A stretch of DNA of 52,851 nucleotides from Onishia taeanensis. Lineage in GTDB: Bacteria > Pseudomonadota > Gammaproteobacteria > Pseudomonadales > Halomonadaceae. The DNA lies in assembly GCF_013349955.1 (NCBI RefSeq), contig NZ_JABVXC010000017.1, positions 1 to 52,851 on the forward strand, written 5' to 3'. The notes under the pieces were generated by a model. It did no database searches. It was not told the origin of the DNA and worked only from the letters and a program-made list of their open reading frames with translations. The translations under genes and the position numbers were made by a program. Numbering within the stretch: position 1 is the first letter of the stretch; each line of letters opens with the position of its first letter. Positions 43,263 through 52,416 of the stretch are shown piece by piece.

Positions 43263-45065
43263 TTACGTCGCGTCACGCCTTGATAGATCCGTGCTGAATT
43301 GCAGGCTCGCGAGCTGCCGGTAGAGTGCGCTGGATTCCAAAAGGCTGGCATGGCTTCCCGATGCAACCAGTTTTCCATGGTCGAACACCAGCAAGCGGTC
43401 GGCGGCGATCACCGTCGCCAGGCGATGAGCGATCACTAAGCTGGTGCGTCCTTGCATCAGGCGGTCCAGTGCTTCCTGAACGACGCGTTCACTTTCCGCG
43501 TCCAGGGCACTGGTGGCCTCGTCTAGCAGTAGCACACGTGGGTCGCGCAGCAGGGCTCGGGCGATGGCCAGCCGCTGGCGTTGGCCGCCCGATAGCTGCA
43601 CGCCACCGGGCCCCAGAGGAGTTGCGAAGCCCCTTGGCAGGGCCTCAATAAAGCTTAGAGCGTTGGCATCTCGGGCTGCCTCACGCACTTCCTGAAGGCT
43701 CGCCTCTGGATGGCCGTAGCGGATGTTGTCGGCCGCTGAGCCCGAAAAAAGCACTGGCTCCTGCGAAACCAGGCCCAACTGTGCCCTCAGGGTATGGGGA
43801 TCGAGCTCGCGAAGATCGATACCGTCCAGGGTAAGTCGCCCGGCCTGGGGGTCATAGAAGCGCAACAGCAAGTGAAGCAGTGTGCTCTTGCCGGCGCCAG
43901 AAGGTCCCACCAGCGCGACCCGTTCACCGGGGCGGATATGCAGGTCGATACCATTCAGCACTGGAGTAGCGGGACGGTGAGGATAGGCAAAGCGCACTGC
44001 CTCGATGCTGATCGCTCCCTCGACCTGGTCGGGCAGCGGTCGTGGCTCGGCCGGAGCCGTGATCATCGGGCGGGCGTCGAGTAATTCCAGCAGGCGTTCG
44101 GCGGCGCCGGCGGCACGCTGAACATCCCCGGCAACCTCGGCCAGCGCCGCTACGCCACCAGCGGCCAGCACCGCATAAAAGACAAACGCCGACAGCTCGC
44201 CTGCACTCATGTCGCCTGCCAGCACCGCATGGCCCCCTTGCCAGAGCATCAGGCCGACGGCCGTGAAGACCACCAGCATGGCGATACCGGTCAGCCAGGC
44301 CCGCTGACGGGTCCGATTGATGGCCGTGCTGAAGGCGGTCTCGACCCGGTTGCCATAGTCGTGTCGGTCGATGTCCTCATGGCCAAAAGCCTGGAGCGTG
44401 CGGATGCCGGTCAGCGCCTCACCGGCGTAGCGGCCAAGCTCGGCGACCTGGTCCTGACTCGAGCGCGAAAGACGCCTGACCCGGCCCCCGTACCACAGGA
44501 TGGGTAACAGCGTCGCAGGAATGCCCAGCAGGACAACCGCTGAGAGCCAGGGCTGGGTGGCCACCATCATGATCACGGCGCCGATCAGCATGAGCAGATT
44601 GCGCAACGCCACGGACAGCGACGAGCCGAACAGGCTCTGCAGCACGCTGGTGTCGGCGGTCAACCGCGACTGGATCTCTCCGGCCCCGCCATGACCGGCT
44701 TCGCCAGCGATGACCGACGGCTGCTCGAAGAAGGCCGGCTCGAGGGTCAGCAGATGATCGAACACCCGGCGACGAAGGTCACCTGCCAGCCGCTCGCCGA
44801 TCCAGGTGACCAGGTAATAGCGAAACGCCGAGGCCCCGGCGAGCAGAGCAACGATCACCAGTAAGCCCAGCAAGGCCTGATTGAGGCGCGCAGCATCCTC
44901 GGCGATGAAGCCTTGGTCGATGACCATCTTGAGTCCCTGGCCAACCAGTAACACGCTGACCGATGCCACCAGTAGCGCGACAGCGGCCAGTATCAAGCGG
45001 GCGCGGTAGGGGCTTAACAACGAAAGCAGGCGAAGCAGGATGCGCGGATGTGGTCGTGATGTCAT
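43263..45065 (-). CDS. ABC exporter, fused membrane and ATPase domains (MsbA-like)
   Basis: A 600-residue half-transporter. The ABC_membrane domain with six helices spans about 20-310; the ATPase has Walker A GPSGAGKST (about 390), LSGGQRQRLAIARALL (about 491) and Walker B VLLLDEATSALD. It probably forms a homodimer that exports a lipid, peptide or drug. Similarity to MsbA and to the MsbA-like exporters of other gamma-proteobacteria is general; no lpxK neighbour supports a true msbA. It is divergent from trxC. Confidence 0.92.
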   Translation of the reverse strand: MTSRPHPRILLRLLSLLSPYRARLILAAVALLVASVSVLLVGQGLKMVIDQGFIAEDAARLNQALLGLLVIVALLAGASAFRYYLVTWIGERLAGDLRRRVFDHLLTLEPAFFEQPSVIAGEAGHGGAGEIQSRLTADTSVLQSLFGSSLSVALRNLLMLIGAVIMMVATQPWLSAVVLLGIPATLLPILWYGGRVRRLSRSSQDQVAELGRYAGEALTGIRTLQAFGHEDIDRHDYGNRVETAFSTAINRTRQRAWLTGIAMLVVFTAVGLMLWQGGHAVLAGDMSAGELSAFVFYAVLAAGGVAALAEVAGDVQRAAGAAERLLELLDARPMITAPAEPRPLPDQVEGAISIEAVRFAYPHRPATPVLNGIDLHIRPGERVALVGPSGAGKSTLLHLLLRFYDPQAGRLTLDGIDLRELDPHTLRAQLGLVSQEPVLFSGSAADNIRYGHPEASLQEVREAARDANALSFIEALPRGFATPLGPGGVQLSGGQRQRLAIARALLRDPRVLLLDEATSALDAESERVVQEALDRLMQGRTSLVIAHRLATVIAADRLLVFDHGKLVASGSHASLLESSALYRQLASLQFSTDLSRRDAT

Positions 45066-45261
45066 GGGGATATGTCAGGGCCCTGTTGGAGCTGTAAAAA
45101 AGTGGTTGAAGCGTGATGCAAAATAGTGAAAAAAAGCCTCAACGTCGGCGGTAACGCGGCGGGGCGTTGTGCCTTGCAGGCAGCGGGGTGCTTGGCCATA
45201 TTGCGAACGATTGACCGCTTTCTGGCAATTCACGACTGAATCAATTCTTGGAGGCATCATC

Positions 45262-45720
45262 ATGACTGACTCATCAAAGGACGGATCCGCCGACAGTCTG
45301 ACACTGGCCTGCCCGCATTGTGCCGCTTTGAACCGGGTGGCGCAGGCTCGGCTGATTCAGGGCCGCTGTGGAAAGTGCAAGCAGGCGCTATTTACCGGCA
45401 CGCCCGTCGAACTCAACGGCGCCAATTTCAATGCCCTCGTCAATCGCAGCGATCTGCCGGTGGTGGTGGATTTTTGGGCAGACTGGTGCGGGCCCTGCAA
45501 AGCGATGGCACCGATCTTCGCCCAGCTGGCCGGCGAGCTGGAACCGCGTATGCGCTTCGCGAAGCTGGATACCGATGCCGAACAGGCACTGGCCGGGCGC
45601 TTCAACATCCGCAGTATCCCCACCCTGGCGGTGTTCCGTCACGGCCAGGAAGTCGCCCGCCAGGCCGGTGTCATGCAGGGGCCGCACCTGAAACAGTGGT
45701 TGGCCCCGCACCTTCTGTGA
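45262..45720 (+). CDS. trxC: Thioredoxin 2 (TrxC)
   Basis: A 152-residue thioredoxin with the TrxC-specific N-terminal zinc module: Cys17/Cys20 (CPHC) and Cys36/Cys39 (CGKC). The thioredoxin fold follows with the redox site WCGPC (Cys76, Cys79) and the cis-Pro loop SIPTLAVF. Zinc release under oxidation tunes activity. The ATG at 45262 follows GGAGG by 8 bases. It is monocistronic, divergent from the ABC exporter. A 6-bp stem without a T run lies after the stop. Confidence 0.95.
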   Translation: MTDSSKDGSADSLTLACPHCAALNRVAQARLIQGRCGKCKQALFTGTPVELNGANFNALVNRSDLPVVVDFWADWCGPCKAMAPIFAQLAGELEPRMRFAKLDTDAEQALAGRFNIRSIPTLAVFRHGQEVARQAGVMQGPHLKQWLAPHLL

Positions 45721-45838
45721 TACGTGCCTGTCAATAAATCTCGGCGCTGAACGGTGACGCCGATAACGGAACGCAGCATGGGGAACCTGAGTGCTTGATG
45801 AGCTTGCTATTCCACTCACCTGACAATAGCAGGCTGGA

Positions 45839-45844
45839 TATAAT
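45839..45844 (+). promoter_or_regulatory. Candidate -10 element for pbgA
   Basis: A perfect TATAAT at 45839-45844 in the 269-base gap between trxC and pbgA. No good -35 lies 16-18 bases upstream, so it is a weak call. The rest of that gap shows nothing else I recognise. Confidence 0.3.
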
Positions 45845-45989
45845 ACGAAGGTAGTGATGGCGTCATGGGTTGGCTCAGCGATGCAATCCGGTTAATATTA
45901 GCACGCTAACTGTTTGCTTGCAGTGATTCAGCCGTCAATGCGGCGGTCACTGCGAGCCGTGCTTCTGCTGTCATTTCCGGTTTGCCATC

Positions 45990-47867
45990 ATGCGCTCTAC
46001 TCTCTTTCTCCGCTGGCGCTGGATAGGTGCCTGGACCTTGGCCAATATGCTGCTGGCCTGGTCGATCGCCAGTCGCTACGTCGACTACATCGAACCCAGC
46101 GGCCTAGCTCAGTGGAGCTACCTCGGGCTGGTGTTCCTGGGCCATATCTCGATGCTGGTATGGCTGGGTGCGCTGCCGCTGTTCGTGCTCGCTCCCTTGG
46201 TGCGAGGGCGGGTGATGTGGCTGTTAGGTACGCTTTGGGCCAGTTCGCTGCAGTTGCTGCTGCTGCTCGATACCCTGGTCTACGATCAATACCGTTTCCA
46301 CCTGAGCGGCTTCATCCTCGATCTGTTGGTCAACGCCGGAGGAGATGTCTTTCGCTTCTCCTGGGTGGCTATCTCGATGACCTTGGCCGGGATTCTGGGC
46401 ATGCTGGTGCTGCAGGGCCTTCTTGGGCGGTTGCTCAAGAAACCTAGTGCCGGTGGGGCCAGCCGAATCGCCTTTGTGCTGACCTTTCTGGCGCTGCTGG
46501 GCGTGCATGGCTGGCATGCCTGGGCGGATGCGTTCTATGACCAGAAGATCACCGCCATGACCCGCCATTTTCCGCTCTTCTATCCGGCAACGGCCAAGCG
46601 GTTCTTTATCGAGCAGGGCTGGGTCGACGCACAGGAAGTCCGCGATAACGTCAAACTGGGCGCCTCGACCCAGGCCAGCCGAGGCCTCAATTATCCTCTA
46701 GCGCCCCTCGCGTGTCGTGCGAGCGAATCGCCGGATAATGTCATGCTGGTGGTGGTCGATACCCTGCGTCATGATATGCTCAACCCCACAGTGATGCCGA
46801 ATCTATACCGCTACGCCCAGAGCCCGGGCTGGATCAATGCGTCAGAGCATTTCAGCGGCGGCAACTCCACCAAGGCGGGGATTTTCAGCCTCTTCTATGG
46901 GCTGCCGGTGAACTACTGGGATGCCTTCACGGCTAGCCAGCAGCCGCCAGTGTTGCTGGACACCCTCGAGTCCCAGGATTACCGCTTCAAGGTGTTGTCG
47001 TCGGCTACCCTGGTCAGTCCTGCCTTTGACCGCAACGTGTTCTCGGGGCTCGATGATGTCTCCCTTAAGCCTGCCGAGGGCGAGCCCTGGGAGCGGGATC
47101 AACAGATCACCGAGGATTGGTTGGCGTGGATCTCAGGCAATGAAAAGGGTGCTGGCCAAAGCAGTGACCAAGGTGGCGAGCCAGGCAATGGTCAACGGCC
47201 GTTCTTCGGCTTCCTGTTCTTCGATGCCGTCCATGGATATAGCAGCCCGCCTGATTTTCCGCGTTTCACGCCCTACTGGGAGACCGTCAACCATTTGGCG
47301 CTGGGGCCCGACTTCGATGCCGAGCCATACTTCAATCGCTATCGCACTGCGGCCCACTATGTGGATCAACAGCTCGGTCGAGTGCTGGATGACCTGAAGG
47401 CGCGGGGGATTCTCGACAACACGGCGGTGGTCATCACCGCGGATCACGGCGAGTCCTTCAACGAGCATGGCAAGAACTACTGGGGACACGGCAGCAACTA
47501 TTCTCGTGAACAGGTCGAGGTGCCCTTGGTGATGCATCTGCCAGGGCATTCGGGAGGCAAGATCGACTACCGTACACAGCATGCCGATATTGCACCGACC
47601 CTGCTCGAAGAGGTGCTGGGCTGTGAGGCTGCCCCACAGCGCTATACGCTGGGCCATAACCTGATCAAAGGTCCCTCTTCGAGGGACTGGATGCTCTCTG
47701 GCAGCTACATGGGTTACGGCATTCTGCTGCCGGATCGCCAGGTGGATGTCGAGCCGACTGGGCGCTTCCAGGTGTACGACTATCAGATGCAGCCGCTCAA
47801 TGCGGCTGGTCCCGGCGCGTCGACGTCCCAGGAGGTTCTGAAGGCGCTGTCACGCTTTTATCGCTAA
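45990..47867 (+). CDS. yejM: PbgA/YejM-type inner-membrane sulfatase-fold protein
   Basis: A 625-residue DUF3413/sulfatase protein like PbgA (YejM, LapC), the essential inner-membrane LPS sensor that relays periplasmic LPS level to LapB and FtsH to control LpxC. About five N-terminal helices (residues 10-200) are followed by a periplasmic alkaline-phosphatase-like domain with MLVVVDTLRHDML, GNSTKAGIFSLFYGLP, TADHGESFNEHGKNYWGHGSN and HADIAPTLLEEVLGC. The layout with yejK nearby echoes the E. coli yejK-yejL-yejM order. No good ribosome site precedes the ATG. A terminator follows at 47916. Confidence 0.9.
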   Translation: MRSTLFLRWRWIGAWTLANMLLAWSIASRYVDYIEPSGLAQWSYLGLVFLGHISMLVWLGALPLFVLAPLVRGRVMWLLGTLWASSLQLLLLLDTLVYDQYRFHLSGFILDLLVNAGGDVFRFSWVAISMTLAGILGMLVLQGLLGRLLKKPSAGGASRIAFVLTFLALLGVHGWHAWADAFYDQKITAMTRHFPLFYPATAKRFFIEQGWVDAQEVRDNVKLGASTQASRGLNYPLAPLACRASESPDNVMLVVVDTLRHDMLNPTVMPNLYRYAQSPGWINASEHFSGGNSTKAGIFSLFYGLPVNYWDAFTASQQPPVLLDTLESQDYRFKVLSSATLVSPAFDRNVFSGLDDVSLKPAEGEPWERDQQITEDWLAWISGNEKGAGQSSDQGGEPGNGQRPFFGFLFFDAVHGYSSPPDFPRFTPYWETVNHLALGPDFDAEPYFNRYRTAAHYVDQQLGRVLDDLKARGILDNTAVVITADHGESFNEHGKNYWGHGSNYSREQVEVPLVMHLPGHSGGKIDYRTQHADIAPTLLEEVLGCEAAPQRYTLGHNLIKGPSSRDWMLSGSYMGYGILLPDRQVDVEPTGRFQVYDYQMQPLNAAGPGASTSQEVLKALSRFYR

Positions 47868-47890
47868 GTGCTTGTTCGCTAAGTGCTTGT
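47861..47890 (+). repeat. 15-bp perfect tandem duplication across the pbgA stop
   Basis: TCGCTAAGTGCTTGT at 47861-47875 and again at 47876-47890. The first copy contains the pbgA stop codon, so the duplication has no effect on the protein. Confidence 0.9.
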
Positions 47891-47915
47891 AGAGCAGGTT
47901 TCGTTGCAGAGAGGA

Positions 47916-47942
47916 GGGCGCCACGCTATCGCGCCCTTTCTT
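47916..47942 (+). terminator. Intrinsic terminator after pbgA
   Basis: GGGCGC (47916-47921), loop CACGCTATC, GCGCCC (47931-47936), then TTTCTT. It lies 49 bases after the pbgA stop. Confidence 0.75.
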
Positions 47943-48006
47943 ATGAGCGGGCATCTAGAGAGGCTGCTGGACGGGGCGGGGGCTCGGTTGGGAGTCGAGG
48001 CCAAGC

Positions 48007-48801
48007 CTAGTCGGCATAGATCATCTTTCGCGTCATGCCGCCGTCGACCACGAAGTTCTGGCCGGTGATGAACCCCGCCTCGTCGGAGAGCAGAAAGGCG
48101 ACCATAGAGGCAATGTCACGGGGTTCGCCGACCCGCCCAGCCGGATGTTGCGCGTGGTCTTCGGCACTCAGTTCGGCGGTCTGGCGACGCGAGGGTTTTT
48201 GCCATTCGCCGACCTCGATCCATCCTGGGCTGATGGCATTGACGCGCACCCTTGGGGCAAGGCTCATCGCCAAGGCATGCGTCAGCGCCACGATACCGCC
48301 TTTGCTGGCGGCATAGGCCTCGGTGTCGGGTTCGGATTGTAGGGCCCGGGTCGAGGCGATGTTGACGATCACCCCCTGACTGGCACGCAGAGCCTGCGCC
48401 GCATGCTTGGCAGTCAGAAAGGCGCCGGTCAGGCTGGTGTCGAGCACCTTGTGCCAGGTCTCGAGCGTCAAGGATTCGACAGGCCCCTGGAAGGGATCGG
48501 CGAGGGCGGCATTGTTGATCACTCCATCGAGCCGCCCGTAGCGGGCCAGGGTTTCCGCAAGGCTGGCCTTGACCTGGTCCTCATTGGTCACATCGACCTG
48601 CTGGAAGCTCAGAGCCTCAGGGTCGCCTGGAACCGCCTGTCCCTTCACGCATTCGCCCAGCTCGGCCAGGCAGGCCTCGCCGGCCTCCCGGTCGAGATCG
48701 GCGATCACCACCCGGTAGCCCCGCGACAACAGCCCAAGCGCCATGCCCCGGCCGATGCCCTGGGCACCGCCCGTGATGTAGACCACCTTGGCGCTGTTCA
48801 T
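48007..48801 (-). CDS. Short-chain dehydrogenase/reductase
   Basis: A 264-residue classical SDR with NAD(P)-binding TGGAQGIG (residues 10-17), the NNA of helix 4 (DGVINNAAL), the catalytic Ser in VNIASTRAL, and the YxxxK catalytic pair in AYAASKGG (about 160). The closing VDGGMTRKM is typical. The cofactor site Asp after beta-2 (IADLDRE) favours NAD+. Substrate unknown. The ATG follows GGGAGGG. It is convergent with pbgA and divergent from the esterase remnant. Confidence 0.92.
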   Translation of the reverse strand: MNSAKVVYITGGAQGIGRGMALGLLSRGYRVVIADLDREAGEACLAELGECVKGQAVPGDPEALSFQQVDVTNEDQVKASLAETLARYGRLDGVINNAALADPFQGPVESLTLETWHKVLDTSLTGAFLTAKHAAQALRASQGVIVNIASTRALQSEPDTEAYAASKGGIVALTHALAMSLAPRVRVNAISPGWIEVGEWQKPSRRQTAELSAEDHAQHPAGRVGEPRDIASMVAFLLSDEAGFITGQNFVVDGGMTRKMIYAD

Positions 48802-48900
48802 CGTTTGCCCTCCCTTCGCTCACTATCATTTCGCATGGCTGTACCCTGCGGCGTGCCTGCCGACAAAGCAAGTGCGTGACCCATATCAAGGATCAATCAG

Positions 48901-49170
48901 TTGCCTGGCCGCGGCGGCATCGAGCGCGACCAGACTCAAGGAATGCGTGGGGGAGAGGCAGAGCCGCTCAACGCGACATCGCTCGAGCGCGCCATCGGCG
49001 TGATCTATCGCCCGGAGACCGAGCGGGGCAGCCACTACTTTCGCGCCTCGCTGGCCAGGCAGTTCGATGCCATCTTTCACCTTGATGAGACGACTGCGGT
49101 GGAGCCCTTCGACACCGGCGGGCCATGGCGCACGGAAGAGGTGCCAGAGACCTATCCTTCCGGCCTGTGA
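48901..49170 (+). pseudogene. 3' remnant of an erythromycin-esterase family gene
   Basis: The frame encodes about 89 residues resembling only the C-terminal end of erythromycin-esterase family proteins (usually ~400-450 residues): LERAIGVIYRPETERGSHYF, then QFDAIFHLDET, AVEP and VPETYPSGL. The frame is closed by a stop at 48877 upstream, so the N-terminal three quarters and the catalytic His/Glu sites are missing. The longest frame starts at TTG (48901); ATG at 48943 is also possible. No ribosome site is evident. It is best read as a deletion remnant. Confidence 0.8.
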
Positions 49171-49286
49171 GTCACACGACTGATGGCTGGCGAGACAAGG
49201 CATGAAAGCGCTCGTTTGTAATGGCTCTTAGGCGCTCATGCCGGCGACTGAATTTGTGCTCATGTCCCGTGGCCCCCGTCGCTTTC

Positions 49287-49328
49287 TTGATGCGCGTCAA
49301 TGAGTCGTTGCGGGGGCCTGACTATCTT
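49287..49328 (+). promoter_or_regulatory. Candidate FNR/ANR class II promoter for hsp20
   Basis: TTGAT-GCGC-GTCAA (49287-49300) is a 9-of-10 match to the FNR/ANR box (TTGATnnnnGTCAA is a common ANR/Dnr form). TATCTT at 49323-49328 is exactly at -12 to -7 if the box is centred at -41.5. The ATG is 40 bases further on. Confidence 0.65.
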
Positions 49329-49367
49329 TTCTGACGGGTATTGGTTCACTCATCAGGAGGGCACATC

Positions 49368-49910
49368 ATGGCCCGCAAAAACGTCAAGCATATCAATCCC
49401 TCCAGCGCTGCAGTCCAAAAGGGACCAACCGAGCCGAACCAGTCGCTGGTACAACCCCAGAATCAGGCGTTGAGCCCGTTTCAAGAAATGGAACGCATGT
49501 TCGACAAGATGTTCGAGCGAGGCTGGATGCCATCGATGTGGCGCCGCGAACATCCGCGATGGTCGGGCCTAGGTGCGCTGGAGCCACAGGACTTGCCGAA
49601 GGTCGACGTCATCGACCGGGACGCCGAACTGCTCGTCAAGGCGGAGCTACCCGGCATCAAGCGCGAGGACCTGGACATCTCCGTCACCGAAGACAGCGTG
49701 ACGATCAAGGGTGAGAGCAAGCAGGAAACCAAGGAGGAGACCGGCGAGTATTATCGCAGCGAGATTTCACGAAAGAGCTACTACCGGACCCTGGCGCTAC
49801 CCTGTGATGTCGACACCGACCGGGTCGAGGCCAGCTTCAGCGATGGCGTGCTTGAACTGACCCTGCCCAAGCAGAAGGAAGCCAATCGGCGCAAGGTCGA
49901 GGTCAAGTAG
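49368..49910 (+). CDS. Small heat shock protein, Hsp20 family
   Basis: A 180-residue small heat shock protein that holds unfolding proteins in oligomers. A ~75-residue polar N-terminal arm precedes the alpha-crystallin domain (about 75-175), with KVDVIDRDAELLVKAELPGI, LDISVTEDSVTIKGESKQE and the conserved A-x-x-x-n-G-V-L motif (ASFSDGVLELTLPK). The ATG at 49368 follows GGAGG; the 9 codons before it are in frame but lie upstream of that site. The FNR/ANR-like box upstream suggests low-oxygen induction; no sigma-32 promoter is obvious. A terminator follows. Confidence 0.94.
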   Translation: MARKNVKHINPSSAAVQKGPTEPNQSLVQPQNQALSPFQEMERMFDKMFERGWMPSMWRREHPRWSGLGALEPQDLPKVDVIDRDAELLVKAELPGIKREDLDISVTEDSVTIKGESKQETKEETGEYYRSEISRKSYYRTLALPCDVDTDRVEASFSDGVLELTLPKQKEANRRKVEVK

Positions 49911-49936
49911 CGCTCCAAGCGCTCATTCAGTAGATA

Positions 49937-49966
49937 CGGCGAGCGGCAAACCCTGCTCGCCGGTTT
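49937..49966 (+). terminator. Intrinsic terminator after hsp20
   Basis: CGGCGAGC (49937-49944) pairs with GCTCGCCG (49955-49962), followed by GTTTTCC. It is 26 bases after the hsp20 stop. Confidence 0.85.
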
Positions 49967-50139
49967 TCCGTGCGCCTTCAATAGCGTCAATCTCCGATGT
50001 CCTGCCTGTGACGCCGCCCATAACTGGCGTTGCATGCCTCTGGCGAGGCCTGGTGTGTTGAGAACCGAATCTGTAGGCGCCGGTGCTGGCGCGGCTGTAC
50101 TGCTAAAACAGGCGATTCCAGTAATGTACGCAGCGCGTG

Positions 50140-50724
50140 CTATTGGGCGATCTTGCCCAGTTCCAGCAGTTTGCGAAACCAGGCCTGGCGGGTCTTGTCG
50201 CTCATCGTCTCGACGCTGCCGACCAGGGTCTCGCGTATAGGCGCAAAGCCGACGAAGCCGAGGATGTTACGCTCCAGCGCTTTGACGCTGTGAGCCCGGA
50301 AGAAGTGACGATAGACCAGTGCTGGCATGCCCATGGTCACGATGATTCGTGCCGAGCGGCCCGTTAGGCCCTTCTTGCCAAGCGGATTATTGTCCTGATA
50401 CTGGAAGGCGAACCCCGGGCGCGCCACCTGCTCGAGAAACCCCTTGACCAGTGCGGGCATGCCGCCGAGCCACAGCGGGAAGATCAGCACCAGGTGCTGG
50501 GCCCACTTGAACTCCTGTTGGGCGGCCTCCAGCGTGGGCGGCAGGGCTTCATGCTGCCATTCCTGCTGGCTTTTAAGCAGCGGGAAATCAAGTGCTGCAA
50601 TGCTGATCTGGTGCACGTCATGCCCCGCTGAATCCGCCCCTTCCCGGTAATGGTCGGCCAGCGCATGGCAAAGGTGCGGCTGAGTAGTGTCCGGATGTCC
50701 CTGGACGATCAGAATACGGCTCAT
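50140..50724 (-). CDS. NAD(P)H-dependent flavin oxidoreductase (quinone reductase-like)
   Basis: A 194-residue flavodoxin-fold protein of the NQO1/MdaB/KefF group. The first strand RILIVQGHPDTTQPHLCHAL is diagnostic; FPLWLGGMPALVKGFLEQV and GLTGRSARIIVTMGMP are the flavin-binding blocks. It probably reduces quinones with FMN or FAD. The ATG at 50724 follows AAGGGGA; the longer frame (to 50784) is unsupported. On the minus strand, convergent with hsp20. Confidence 0.9.
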   Translation of the reverse strand: MSRILIVQGHPDTTQPHLCHALADHYREGADSAGHDVHQISIAALDFPLLKSQQEWQHEALPPTLEAAQQEFKWAQHLVLIFPLWLGGMPALVKGFLEQVARPGFAFQYQDNNPLGKKGLTGRSARIIVTMGMPALVYRHFFRAHSVKALERNILGFVGFAPIRETLVGSVETMSDKTRQAWFRKLLELGKIAQ

Positions 50725-50883
50725 TGTATCCCCTTGGCTGGCTTCTCCTCTGGCTTCCATATCTGGAAGACCAGGCTGCGCCAAGGCGCAGGCACTGCAT
50801 AAAGGGTAGCCAACCTCGCGCTGGGCGGCGCTGGATTGGAGGAAAGATGCGCCTGTTTTTCAGGCCCCGTGCCGCGGTGGCCC

Positions 50884-51012
50884 TTACTTCTGCTTCAGCT
50901 GGTCGCGAAGCTGGTTGGGCACTTTCTTGATGATCAGCCGATCCTGATCGGCGTCGTATTCGACGCTTGAGCCGAGAAGGTGTGAATCGAAGCTGATCGA
51001 GTCTAACCTTGA
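50884..51012 (-). pseudogene. ndpA: 3' remnant of nucleoid-associated protein NdpA/YejK
   Basis: The last ~42 codons of this minus-strand frame read [16 protein letters not shown], then [18 protein letters not shown], a good match to the C-terminus of NdpA/YejK (LLGxxxxxD...L.I...P..LRDQL). Upstream of about 51,012 the sequence becomes AT-rich, foreign and no longer resembles NdpA. The frame is thus the 3' end of ndpA left at the edge of an integrated element; the intact gene may be rebuilt at the other junction. The pbgA/yejM gene at 45,990 fits, since yejK and yejM are neighbours in enterobacteria. Confidence 0.75.
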
Positions 51013-51102
51013 TAGGATAATAGGTAAGTTACTGTTAATGAATGGTTTTACTGCTCTCCAACTACCAGAAATCTTGATAGGTGGTACAAGGAGACAGTCA
51101 AA

Positions 51103-52398
51103 ATGGCGTACCTGATGAAGGATAGGCACCAGACCTATTACCTGAGAATCGTTCTCAATAAGAATCAGCAAGCCCAATTCGGACGAAAGGAGTACAGACG
51201 CTCCCTCAGTACGAAATCGAAGAGAGAGGCCAACAGGCGGCTTCCTGAAGCGTTCATGGAGGCAATGAGGATGCTGTCCTGTGCATCTCTGCCAAGGGGA
51301 GGGCACCAAGTACCTGTTGAGGTATCTCAAAAGCCCCTGCTAAGCGATCTCTTCAAAGCCTACAAACGACACCTCACGTTGATGGGCTATCAAGGAAGAA
51401 CCGTAGATGGGAAAGACCCTGTCCTTAATATCCTATTCAAGATAATAGGTGATAAGCAGGTGGACTTGTATACACGAGACGATGTTCGCTTGCTACAAGA
51501 TACCCTGTTGAAGTTTCCTCCAAGGTTTCAAAGGCAGTTGACTAAGGGAATGTCAGTAAAGCAGGTGGTCAACCTCAATAAGGGTGGTAGCACTATAAGC
51601 ACTGTAACCTTCAATAATTACATGGCTATGTATATTGCAGTTTTTAACCATGCTATTAAGGAAGGGTATATAGAAAACAATCCATTCAGGAAGACACGGA
51701 TACACCAGAAAAGGTTGAAGTCTTCTTACAGGGAAGCTTTCAGTGATAGTGATCTTCAAAAGATATTTTCCTATGTAGAAGGAAAGGTAGACATAGGAGA
51801 AAGGAAGTACAAAGATGCTTCAAAGAATATCTTAAGGGCTGATAGGTACTGGCTAACGTACCTTGGCTATTACACCTCAGCCAGATTGAATGAGCTAGCA
51901 CAGCTTTACACCAGTGACGTTTACAAGATAGAGGGTACATGGTGTATTCATATAAGAGCAGGAAATGAATATCAGAGGCTAAAGAACCTTAATAGTGAAA
52001 GACTGATACCAATACACCATGACTTGATGGCTTTAGGGTTCTTGGATTATGTGAACAAACATGATGGGCATTTGTTCCCAATGCTTAAATACTCAAAAGA
52101 GTACGGGTATGGTGCCAAAGTGTCTACATGGTTCACTGTTTTGTTAAGAAAGCTAGAGATTAGCCAAGGGAAAAGGCTCTCATACCACTCCTTTAGGCAT
52201 ACTGGTGCCAATATACTGAAGCAAAAAGGTACTGAGTCCCATCTAGTTGCAGCACTGTTAGGGCACTCAACGGGAACTATTACTTACGATAGGTACGGTA
52301 AAGCTTTATCTCCAAAGGTTCTTGTTGATGTTGTTAACAGCATTCCATCAATAAGAGATGGCTTTACCAATGTTGATACTGCTGCTATTTTTGAATAA
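51103..52398 (+). CDS. int: Tyrosine recombinase/integrase
   Basis: A 431-residue tyrosine recombinase. The N-terminus ([33 protein letters not shown]) fits a DUF6538-type arm-binding domain; a SAM-like core-binding domain spans about 85-190; the catalytic domain (about 210-415) shows Arg in [13 protein letters not shown], His-x-x-Arg in [11 protein letters not shown], His in LLGHSTG and the nucleophile Tyr in YDRYGK. The start ATG follows GGAG by nine bases. Codon use (many AGA, AGG, ATA) differs strongly from the rest of the window. It sits immediately inside the ndpA junction and should mediate integration there. Confidence 0.93.
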   Translation: MAYLMKDRHQTYYLRIVLNKNQQAQFGRKEYRRSLSTKSKREANRRLPEAFMEAMRMLSCASLPRGGHQVPVEVSQKPLLSDLFKAYKRHLTLMGYQGRTVDGKDPVLNILFKIIGDKQVDLYTRDDVRLLQDTLLKFPPRFQRQLTKGMSVKQVVNLNKGGSTISTVTFNNYMAMYIAVFNHAIKEGYIENNPFRKTRIHQKRLKSSYREAFSDSDLQKIFSYVEGKVDIGERKYKDASKNILRADRYWLTYLGYYTSARLNELAQLYTSDVYKIEGTWCIHIRAGNEYQRLKNLNSERLIPIHHDLMALGFLDYVNKHDGHLFPMLKYSKEYGYGAKVSTWFTVLLRKLEISQGKRLSYHSFRHTGANILKQKGTESHLVAALLGHSTGTITYDRYGKALSPKVLVDVVNSIPSIRDGFTNVDTAAIFE

Positions 52399-52416
52399 AA
52401 GACAATGGAGGTCGTG

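Noticed and set aside
51013..51330. Upper part of the 148-codon minus-strand frame that ends in the ndpA remnant
   Set aside because: Only the last ~42 codons resemble NdpA; the rest overlaps the integrase gene on the other strand and is island sequence read by chance.
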